From positions 1-23,744 of the forward strand of contig JACQUR010000204.1 in assembly GCA_016210245.1 (NCBI GenBank): 23,744 bases of DNA, read 5' to 3'. Below, piece by piece: positions 6,979 to 12,995 of the stretch (the first letter of the stretch is position 1; each line of letters starts with the position of its first letter). This DNA comes from Chloroflexota bacterium. Lineage in GTDB: Bacteria > Chloroflexota > UBA6077 > JACQUR01. Both the position numbers and the translations under genes were made by a program. The notes under the pieces were generated by a model that was not told where the DNA came from, ran no database searches, and was given only the letters and a program-made list of their open reading frames with translations.

Positions 6979-7147
6979 GTTGCACCTCCGGCTCGGGCCG
7001 CGGCAGTTGAGCCTGGACGCCCGGGCTCGCACCGCGCACCTGCATCGGCTGGCCGCAGCAAACCAGCGTGCCCTCCCCGCCGCGCGTCACCAGTATCTCC
7101 GAGCCGCAGCTCGCGCACACGTAGCGCTTCGCGGTCTGGTTCGCCAT
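6971..7147 (-). CDS. Desulforedoxin-like rubredoxin-type metal protein (first of pair)
   Basis: This 58-residue frame is easily missed because it is so short. It runs from an ATG at 7147, preceded by AGGGAGG with ideal spacing, to a TAA at 6973-6971. The protein begins MANQTAKRYVCASCGSEILV and has C11-x2-C14-x15-C30-C31 followed by GQPM, the desulforedoxin pattern. It lacks the extra cysteine of its neighbour and has a Pro/Gln-rich tail of about 20 residues beyond the metal site. The next gene's GTG lies inside its last codons, so the two are probably translationally coupled and may form a heterodimer; known desulforedoxin is a homodimer. It lies 34 bases downstream of the acyl-CoA ligase gene. 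The fold assignment is solid; the partner is unknown. Confidence 0.8.
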   Translation of the reverse strand: MANQTAKRYVCASCGSEILVTRGGEGTLVCCGQPMQVRGASPGVQAQLPRPEPEVQRG

Positions 7148-7166
7148 GGATCCTCCCTGCCAGGCG

Positions 7167-7225
7167 GTCAGCCGTCAGCCATCAGCTCTGTCCCGAACGC
7201 TGGTGGCTGATGGCTGGCGGCTGAC
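7167..7225. repeat. Inverted repeat (20-base arms) across the ligase stop codon
   Basis: Arm 7167-7186 reads GTCAGCCGTCAGCCATCAGC and pairs with 7206-7225 at 19 of 20 positions; the exception can form a G-T wobble. The loop is 19 bases. The arms are made of repeated GTCAGCC/ATCAGC words. The ligase stop codon (7184-7182) lies within the left arm, so the last residues of the ligase are repeat-encoded. In the transcript the hairpin precedes the first desulforedoxin ribosome binding site. Confidence 0.85.
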
Positions 7226-8771
7226 GGCTTGCTTGTTCCCGCAGTTCCTGTCTGAGGAGCTTCCCAAGCGCGTTCCTGGGCAGCGCGTCGGCGAAGACGA
7301 CCGCTTGCGGCCTCTTGAAGCTGGCCAGGCGCTGGCGGCAGTGCTCCACGAGCGCCTCGGCCGAGACCTCGACCCCCGGGCGGCGTACCACCACGGCCGC
7401 GACCTGCTCGCCCCACTCCTCGTCCGGCAGCCCGATGACGGCGGCTTCCTCGACCGCTGGGTGGGAGGCAAGGACCGCTTCAACCTCCTGGGGCGCGATG
7501 TTCTCTCCGCCGCGGATGATCAGGTCGGAGGCGCGCCCAGCCAGATAGACGTAGCCGTCCTCGTCCATCCAGCCCAGGTCGCGCGTCCGCAGCCAGCCGT
7601 CCTGCACCGTCGCGCGGGTGGCGGCCTCCTGGCCATAATAGCCACGCATGAGGCGCTCGGTGCGGATGGCGATCTCGCCCACCTGGCCGGGCGGTAGCGC
7701 GCGGCTCTGGTCGTCGAGGATGCGCAACTCGACGTCTGGCAGCGGCCGGCCGATGGACGCCAGCCGGCGCAGCTTTCGCTCGACCTCCTCGGGAGCGCCC
7801 TCCAACCGGTGGTCCTCGGGGCCGAGCACAGCCACCGTCGAGGTCGTCTCGGTCTGGCCGAAGGCGTTGATGAACTGAACCGCGGGCGGAAAGACCTCGA
7901 TGGCGCGGCGGATAACGGGCAGCGGCATAGGCGCAGCACCGTAGGAGAGCACCTGCAGGCTTGCGAGGTTAGGGGCTGCGAAGTGGGGCGAATCGAGGAC
8001 GCGCTTCAGCATGGTAGGCACCAGGAAGGCGTGGGTGACGCGCTCCGTTTCGACCAGGTGGAGCCACGCCTCGGCCTCGAACTGGCGCAGGAGCACGATC
8101 CGCCGCCCGGCGAAGGTGGCCGCCAGCGCGGCCGTGAGTCCGGCAATGTGGTGGAGCGGCGCAGCCAGCAGCACCGCGCCTCGATCTGAGCCGTCAGCCG
8201 GCTCGGTCGTGTTGAAGACGAAGGCGACCAGATCGGCGTGGGCCAGCATGACCGCCTTGGCGGCCGCAGTCGTCCCGCTGGTGAACATCAATACCGCCAG
8301 GTCCTCGTCGGCCACCTCCGCGGGGAAGACCGGGGCGGATTGCTCGGCCAGCGCCGGCAGATGGGGCACTCCTTCGGCTGGGTGCTCCAGCGTTGCAAGC
8401 TGAGGGCCCTCCGCCCGCGCCGCGCCCAGCTCGCGCACGGTATCCAGGTAGCGATCGCCCACGAGCAGCACCCGCGGCGCGGCCACGCCGAGCAGGTGGG
8501 CCAACTCGTCGGCCCTGGCGCGGTAGTTCAGGGGCACGAAGGCCGCGCCCAGGCCCGCCGTTGCGTACAGCGCCTCGATCATGGCAGGGGTGTTGATCTC
8601 GAGCGCGGCGACGCGGTCGCCCGCCAGCACCCCGAGCGCGCGCAGCGCGCCCGCCGTGCGGGCCACACGCTCACACAACCCTGCGTAGCTCGTCCCGCGC
8701 CCCTCGAAGCGCAGCATCTCCTGGTCGGGGAACATGCTCGCCGGAATGGTAAGCAACTCGGCCAGGTTCAT
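7182..8771 (-). CDS. Acyl-CoA synthetase (AMP-forming, ANL superfamily)
   Basis: The 529-residue cytosolic enzyme activates a carboxylic acid to acyl-AMP and then acyl-CoA. Conserved elements are the phosphate-binding loop TSGTTAAAK (164-172), adenine motif FGQTETT (304-310), hinge-region RTRDLG with Asp398, and GRASDLIIRGGENIAPQEVE (412-431). The C-terminal PRNALGKLLRQEL carries catalytic Lys504. The phosphate loop has Ala in place of the usual Gly and Pro. Length and order fit medium/long-chain or aromatic acyl-CoA ligases; chain length cannot be read. The ATG overlaps the stop of the upstream crotonase gene as ATGA. About 14 residues after Gln513 (SRQPPAISHQRSGQS) come from an inverted repeat and look like a non-native tail. 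An in-frame extension upstream of 8771 runs through the crotonase gene and is not credible. Confidence 0.93.
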   Translation of the reverse strand: MNLAELLTIPASMFPDQEMLRFEGRGTSYAGLCERVARTAGALRALGVLAGDRVAALEINTPAMIEALYATAGLGAAFVPLNYRARADELAHLLGVAAPRVLLVGDRYLDTVRELGAARAEGPQLATLEHPAEGVPHLPALAEQSAPVFPAEVADEDLAVLMFTSGTTAAAKAVMLAHADLVAFVFNTTEPADGSDRGAVLLAAPLHHIAGLTAALAATFAGRRIVLLRQFEAEAWLHLVETERVTHAFLVPTMLKRVLDSPHFAAPNLASLQVLSYGAAPMPLPVIRRAIEVFPPAVQFINAFGQTETTSTVAVLGPEDHRLEGAPEEVERKLRRLASIGRPLPDVELRILDDQSRALPPGQVGEIAIRTERLMRGYYGQEAATRATVQDGWLRTRDLGWMDEDGYVYLAGRASDLIIRGGENIAPQEVEAVLASHPAVEEAAVIGLPDEEWGEQVAAVVVRRPGVEVSAEALVEHCRQRLASFKRPQAVVFADALPRNALGKLLRQELREQASRQPPAISHQRSGQS

Positions 8772-9508
8772 GGGGCGCCCTCCGCAACCTCTCCGCCAGC
8801 CCGCAGGGTCGCGGCCAGCCGCGCCTCCAGGCGTAAGCCCTGCTCCAGCGGCAGGTCCACGCCTTCCCGCACGGCACGACGGATCGCCCGGACCGCCCGC
8901 CGGTCCAGGGCCGCCAGGTCGCCCGCCAGCGCCTCCGTCTCCGCCTCCAGGCGGTCGCCCGGCACGACCCGCGAGACGATGCCCCGGCGGAGCGCCTCGG
9001 CGGCGTCGAACCGACGGCCCGTCAGCAGCAACTCCAGCGCGCTGCCAACGCCACAGGCGCGTGGCAGTGTCTGGGTGCCACCGGCGGCTGGGATCATCCC
9101 CAGGCGCACCTCGGGCAGCCCGAACTGAGTCCCCTCGGCCGCCACCTGAACGTCGCACAGCAGCGCCATCTCCAGTCCAGAGCCGAAGACGAAGCCGTGG
9201 AGAGCGGCGACGGTAGGGCAGTCGAGCCCGGAGAGCGCCGCCCAGACGTCGCGGGCGAAGCGGATGCGCCGTGCAGCGGTAGGGGAAGGGGCAGTGCCGA
9301 ACTCGGTCAGGTCGGCCCCAGTGCAGAACGCGCGCCCGGCGCCCTGCACCACCAGCGCCCGCACCTCCGCGTCGTCACGCACCGCGGAGAAGACCTCGAA
9401 CAGTTCGTCGCGCATGCGCAGGTTGTAGGCGTTGAGGACCGCGGGGCGGTTCAACGTCACCCAGGCAACGCCGTCGCGCTTGTCATAGAGGACGGTGGTG
9501 AAGGACAC
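8768..9508 (-). CDS. Enoyl-CoA hydratase/isomerase (crotonase family)
   Basis: The 246-residue protein has standard crotonase features: NRPAVLNAYN (20-29), the first oxyanion-hole segment CTGADL (62-67), FGSGLEMALLCD (108-119) with Glu113, and LPEVRLGMIPAAGGTQTLPR (131-150) with Glu133. Both catalytic glutamates of hydratases are present, so 2-enoyl-CoA hydration or a related isomerisation is plausible. The normal C-terminal helix that ends in a motif like F-x-E-K/R-R-x-P-x-F is absent. The gene stops in ATGA overlap with the ligase start, so the tail may have been trimmed. Start is GTG at 9508, 15 bases after the toxin gene stop, without a strong ribosome binding site. Membership of the acyl-CoA operon is clear. 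Confidence 0.9.
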   Translation of the reverse strand: MSFTTVLYDKRDGVAWVTLNRPAVLNAYNLRMRDELFEVFSAVRDDAEVRALVVQGAGRAFCTGADLTEFGTAPSPTAARRIRFARDVWAALSGLDCPTVAALHGFVFGSGLEMALLCDVQVAAEGTQFGLPEVRLGMIPAAGGTQTLPRACGVGSALELLLTGRRFDAAEALRRGIVSRVVPGDRLEAETEALAGDLAALDRRAVRAIRRAVREGVDLPLEQGLRLEARLAATLRAGGEVAEGAP

Positions 9509-9523
9509 GTGAGCAGCCTTTCG

Positions 9524-9940
9524 TCAAGCGCTCCTGGTAGTAATACGCATGACTTTGAGTCGCGGGACACGTTCGAAGTCGCCATCGGTGGTGACAACGG
9601 TCAGGTCACGCTCCAGAGCCGTGGCGGCGATCAGGGTGTCAATGTCGCCGATCAGGCCTGGGCCGCGAGGCGGGCGGAGTTGCCGACGGATGTCGGCGTA
9701 GCGGTCAAGGATAGGGTAGCTGAGCACGTAGGGATAGACCTCGCGGAGAAGTGTTCGCAGTCGAGCGTGGCGGCGAGAGAAATCCGGGAAACTCTTGATG
9801 TATTCGGTGACCTCAGCGTAGACCAGGACACTGGTGGTTACCTCATGGCGGCGAATCCAGGGTGCTATGAGGTCAAGGGCCGGCCGGCGTCCATGGAGGT
9901 AAGCCGCCAGCGGCCCGCTGTCGAGAAGATAACGCCTCAT
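9524..9940 (-). CDS. PIN-domain protein, VapC-like toxin
   Basis: The 138-residue protein starts MRRYLLDSGPLAAYL and shows the acidic PIN residues in order: Asp7 (LLDSG), Glu43 (VYAEV), Asp101 with Asp99 (GDIDTLIAATAL), and Asp119/Asp121 (TTDGDF). These coordinate Mg2+ for RNA cleavage in VapC-type toxins. Length is typical. The ATG at 9940 overlaps the stop of the upstream antitoxin-like gene as ATGA; an upstream ATG at 10009 lies inside that gene and is rejected. The module sits between CoA-transferase and crotonase genes on the same strand. RNA target is unknown. Confidence 0.9.
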   Translation of the reverse strand: MRRYLLDSGPLAAYLHGRRPALDLIAPWIRRHEVTTSVLVYAEVTEYIKSFPDFSRRHARLRTLLREVYPYVLSYPILDRYADIRRQLRPPRGPGLIGDIDTLIAATALERDLTVVTTDGDFERVPRLKVMRITTRSA

Positions 9941-10203
9941 AGGGAGATCGGTGGCGAGGGTGAGCTCTCGTGCCGAATACGATCGAGCCCGCTCTCCATG
10001 TCCTCCCAATCAAGGTCGCTCCAGGCGCCGGCGACATTCAGGGCCTCCTGGGTAGCGCTATCAGGAATAGCGGCGTCTGCTTCTGCTTCGTCTGTGAAGT
10101 AGCGCACCACCTCGTGACCATCCTCCTCGAGTATGATGCTAATAAGCGGTTGGTCACAGCGGGCCAACAAACCTGGTGCTGGGATGGGCTGACGTTCCGC
10201 CAT
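9937..10203 (-). CDS. Antitoxin-like partner of the PIN toxin
   Basis: The 88-residue acidic protein has no ribbon-helix-helix, AbrB or HTH signature that I can see. Its N-terminal half (LISIILEEDGHEVVRYFTDEAEADA) looks like a small beta-rich unit. The C-terminal part, ALNVAGAWSDLDWEDMESGL followed by DRIRHES and a Pro-rich end, is a pattern I associate with small proteins encoded directly before PIN-domain genes. By position (ATGA overlap) and size it is the probable antitoxin, with the C-terminal segment wrapping the toxin. A GAGGGAG box ends about 8 bases before the ATG at 10203. Whether it can repress its own promoter without an obvious DNA-binding domain is open. Confidence 0.72.
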   Translation of the reverse strand: MAERQPIPAPGLLARCDQPLISIILEEDGHEVVRYFTDEAEADAAIPDSATQEALNVAGAWSDLDWEDMESGLDRIRHESSPSPPISL

Positions 10204-10254
10204 GCGCTTGCTCCCTCAAGAAGTTCGAGTTGTCGTTGAGTAACAGCAAACCCC

Positions 10255-12066
10255 TCAAAGTATAGCCCCTACCACGCCGCTCTTGATGAGCCCCTCGACT
10301 TCCCCTGGATCCAGGCCCAGATCGCGGCACAGGATGCGCCGACTGGCGGCGCCAAGCGCTGGGGCCGCACGCTCTCGCCGCTCGGGAATGCCGTGCAGCC
10401 GCCAGGGCAGGCGCGCGTAGTGGTGGCATGGCTGCCCGGCCCGCGCCGGTACGGCGAACAGCCCTCGATCAACCAGGCACGGGTCGGCGGCGATCGCGGC
10501 CGCATCCAGGGCGGGTCTCGGGACTCGAGACCCGCCCTCTGGTTCCAGGCCCTGGACTCGGGACCCGGGACTTGAGACCCGGGACTGCGCCAACACCTGG
10601 CAGGCGACCTCCCGCTGGGCTACCTCCAGGTGGACTCCCCGACCCGATCGGTCGCGCGCGTGCAGCGCGGCCAGCAGCCCGACGGTCCCATAGCACCCGA
10701 CCAGGTAGTCGAGGTAGGGGACCGGCGCCGGAGCGGGGCGCCCGTCGGCCTGCCGAAGGGCCAGGCCGGTCGCCAGCTCGAGGCCGCTTCCATAAGCTAC
10801 GTACGAGGCCCAGGGGCCGCTTGCGCCAAAGGCGGGCATCGAGAGCATGATGAGGCTGGGGTTGGCCGCGGCGAGCGCGGCGTAGTGGAGGCCGAAGTTG
10901 GGCATGACCCGCGGGCTGAAGTTCTCGACCACCATGTCTGCCCGGGCGACCAGGCGAAGGAACAGCTCGCGCCCGGCCGGGCGCGATAGGTCGAGCACCA
11001 GGCTGGCCTTGCCCCGGTTGAGGTCGCCGAAGACGCCCCAGCAGCCGCTACGCCCGGACGGACGCGTCCCGTCCGGTCTGGTTGGCCCCTCGACCTTGAC
11101 CACGCGGGCGCCCAGGCCGGCCAGCAGGCGGCCGCAGTAAGGGCCGGCCCAGACCATGCCCAGGTCGAGCACGCGCACGTCCGAGAGTGGCAGCGGCCTG
11201 GGACGCGCCGCACGGGGAGCGGCGCCCGCGGCCGGGGTGAAGCGGAAGGGCGAGCGAGGCACCACCTTTCCGAGGGCATCGTGCTCCCACACGTTCCGAG
11301 CGGCGCTCTGCTCGTCGCGCAGCACCTCCGCCGGCTCCAGCACCGGCACGAACGGGAGCCTCCAGAGCTGAGCGGCATGGAAGACCTCCTCCCGCGTCCG
11401 GGCCTGGAGCCACGGCCCGAGCAGCTTGCCCAGGTCGGCGGCCTCATCGCGCACCGCCTCGAGGCCGACCAGCGTCGCCAGGTACGCTCGGTCCACGGCC
11501 GTCGGCGCGGCCACGCCCACGTAGCCGTCGGCGCAGGGCAGGATGACGAGGCGGCGATCGACGCGCTCGCGTCCAGCCTGGCGCAGCGTCCAACGTGGGC
11601 ACAGCGCCGGGAGCGGGTACTCGCCCAGGCAGGCGGCGACCACTTCCAGCGTAGAGACCTCCACGACCACCCGACGGTGGTGGCAGCGCGCCCATCGGAG
11701 AGCCGCCAGCGCCGCGGCTGCGGCATGCGCGCCAGCCAGAGCAGCCGCGACGCCCGGGCCAAGGCCATCCAGGAGGGAGCCCGCGGCTGGCCTATCAGCC
11801 GGGGCACCGTTCAGGCCCCAGGGAGTCACCGAAACCACGACGGTCGCACCGGAGGCCAGGAGGTCGGCCGTCTCCCGGTCCGCGACGACGAGCGTGCTGA
11901 CTCCTGGTTGCGGGGTCCTGAATGCTGACTCAGGACTCAGCACTTTCAACTCCGGACTCAGGACCTCGGCACCCAGCAGGGCCAGGAGGCGGACGCAGGC
12001 CGCAGCCCCCCCGCCATGAGAGAGGTCGAGCACGCGCAGGTCGGCCAGGGGGGCAGCGGCGTTCAT
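10255..12066 (-). CDS. Double-length class III (CaiB/BaiF) CoA-transferase
   Basis: At 603 residues it is about one and a half times a normal family III CoA-transferase and contains two related parts. The C-terminal part (from about 295, LSDVRVLDLGMVWAGPYCGR) is nearly complete. It includes VKVEGP, NRGKASLVLDL, ENFSPRVM and PYLDYLVG with Asp453 as the likely catalytic aspartate that carries the CoA-ester intermediate. The N-terminal part (1-285) has the opening LADLRVLDLSHGG and the C-terminal subdomain, but lacks the ENF region and a recognisable catalytic Asp. It probably serves a structural role, since family III enzymes are interlocked dimers. Two stretches, residues 36-52 and 496-516, are encoded by repeat-like DNA. 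The start overlaps the upstream crotonase stop as ATGA. Substrate unknown. Confidence 0.87.
   Translation of the reverse strand: MNAAAPLADLRVLDLSHGGGAAACVRLLALLGAEVLSPELKVLSPESAFRTPQPGVSTLVVADRETADLLASGATVVVSVTPWGLNGAPADRPAAGSLLDGLGPGVAAALAGAHAAAAALAALRWARCHHRRVVVEVSTLEVVAACLGEYPLPALCPRWTLRQAGRERVDRRLVILPCADGYVGVAAPTAVDRAYLATLVGLEAVRDEAADLGKLLGPWLQARTREEVFHAAQLWRLPFVPVLEPAEVLRDEQSAARNVWEHDALGKVVPRSPFRFTPAAGAAPRAARPRPLPLSDVRVLDLGMVWAGPYCGRLLAGLGARVVKVEGPTRPDGTRPSGRSGCWGVFGDLNRGKASLVLDLSRPAGRELFLRLVARADMVVENFSPRVMPNFGLHYAALAAANPSLIMLSMPAFGASGPWASYVAYGSGLELATGLALRQADGRPAPAPVPYLDYLVGCYGTVGLLAALHARDRSGRGVHLEVAQREVACQVLAQSRVSSPGSRVQGLEPEGGSRVPRPALDAAAIAADPCLVDRGLFAVPARAGQPCHHYARLPWRLHGIPERRERAAPALGAASRRILCRDLGLDPGEVEGLIKSGVVGAIL
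10508..10586. repeat. Perfect 13-bp inverted repeat plus direct repeat inside the CoA-transferase gene
   Basis: Arms 10508-10520 and 10526-10538 are perfect reverse complements (AGGGCGGGTCTCG) with a 5-base loop. The word GGGACTCGAGACCC (10520-10533) recurs with one change at 10567-10580. The whole island is in frame and encodes a Ser/Pro/Gly/Arg-rich insertion (about residues 496-516) not expected in the family. Confidence 0.8.
11911..11961. repeat. Repeat island in the N-terminal part of the CoA-transferase gene
   Basis: GGACTCAG occurs at 11933-11940 and GGACTCAGGA at 11954-11963, and TGCTGA (11923-11928) pairs with TCAGCA (11937-11942). The island encodes VLSPELKVLSPESAFRTPQP, an internally repeated peptide where the family normally continues with a VE-P motif. 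It is in frame and interrupts the first Rossmann-like unit. Confidence 0.65.
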
Positions 12067-12836
12067 CGGGCCTCGAACCGGGGCGGGCGCCGCTCCAGGA
12101 AGGCCCGAATGCCTTCGGCGCGGTCGCGGGTAGTTTGCAGCAGCGCCGCCAGGTCGGCCTCCAGGCGCAGGCCGTCCGCCAGCGGCAGGTCCACCGCCCG
12201 GTGGACAGCCTCCTTGGCGTAGCCCAGGGCGATCGGAGCGCCTGCCCGCAGCCCGTTCAAGAGCTCTTCCAGCCGGGCCTCCAATTCCGAGGCCGGCGCC
12301 AGGCGATGCACCAGGCCCAGCTCGAGCGCGGCCGGCGCGGCCAGCACCTCGCCCAGCAGGAGCAGGCGCAGGGCGGCGGTGGGGCCAAGGGCGCGAGCCA
12401 GCCGCTGCGTGCCGCCAGCGGCCGGAATGCGCCCCCAGCGGACCTCCGGACTGCCGAGGTGTGCCTCGGCGGCCGCCAGACGCAGGTCGCAGGCGAGGGC
12501 AAGTTCCCAGGCCGGCCCCACCGCGTCGCCGCCGACGGCTGCGACCACAGGCGGCCCCAGGCGCGCGAGGGCCGCCGTGGCCTCTGCCCAGGCCGGGTCG
12601 GCCGCGTCACAGTCGGCGGCGGACCGGGGCGCCACCACGCAGAACGCCCCGCCGCCGGAGATCAGGGCCACGGCGGCTGGTGGCCGATCGCGTTCCTCGA
12701 TCTGAGCGCACGCATCCGTGATCTCCCAGGCGAGCCGTGTAGAGGCCTCCCCAAGCCGCACCGGCTCCGGGACGCGCAGGTACACCACCTGGTTTCGCTC
12801 TGCCACCTCGAGCACGCTCACGCTCCACTGGCCCAC
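12063..12836 (-). CDS. Atypical crotonase-family protein
   Basis: The 257-residue protein keeps the second half of the crotonase fold well: AWELALACDLRLAAAEAHLG (109-128), SPEVRWGRIPAAGGTQRLAR (129-148), and the C-terminal EGIRAFLERRPPRF. Glu111 and Glu131 correspond to the two hydratase glutamates. The first half is unusual: the NRP-x-N-A segment is replaced by VPEPVRLGEAS, and the first oxyanion-hole segment reads AFCVVAPRS instead of a C-x-G-A-D-L type sequence. Activity may therefore differ from simple enoyl-CoA hydration, for instance a hydrolase or isomerase, or be lost. Start GTG at 12836 is the outermost plausible codon, with no strong ribosome binding site. It is the first gene of the minus-strand operon and overlaps the CoA-transferase start (ATGA). 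Confidence 0.82.
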   Translation of the reverse strand: MGQWSVSVLEVAERNQVVYLRVPEPVRLGEASTRLAWEITDACAQIEERDRPPAAVALISGGGAFCVVAPRSAADCDAADPAWAEATAALARLGPPVVAAVGGDAVGPAWELALACDLRLAAAEAHLGSPEVRWGRIPAAGGTQRLARALGPTAALRLLLLGEVLAAPAALELGLVHRLAPASELEARLEELLNGLRAGAPIALGYAKEAVHRAVDLPLADGLRLEADLAALLQTTRDRAEGIRAFLERRPPRFEAR

Positions 12837-12848
12837 TGGCCAAGGGTA

Positions 12849-12877
12849 TTGACAACCCCAGCCGGCGCGCCTATGTT
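12849..12877 (+). promoter_or_regulatory. Sigma70-like promoter of the permease genes
   Basis: A perfect TTGACA (12849-12854) and TATGTT (12872-12877, 4/6) are separated by exactly 17 bases. Transcription would start near 12884, leaving a leader of about 110 bases before the first permease ATG. The region lies between divergent genes. Confidence 0.6.
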
Positions 12878-12995
12878 ATCGCAAACTGGAAGGCCGTGGG
12901 TCCTGGGAGGAACGCACAAGACGAACAACCGGCGCTGAGGGAGGCTAGCGCGACATGGCCAAAGACCGCCCGGCGGGAAGGTGTGACCGAGGGCG

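Noticed and set aside
8772..9158. N-terminal extension of the acyl-CoA ligase to 9158
   Set aside because: The extension runs through the crotonase gene in another frame and is Gly/Arg/Pro-rich; the ATG at 8771 matches the family start and overlaps the crotonase stop as ATGA.
9941..10009. ATG at 10009 as start of the PIN toxin
   Set aside because: It would add 23 residues overlapping the antitoxin-like gene; the ATG at 9940 gives the normal PIN start and an ATGA junction.
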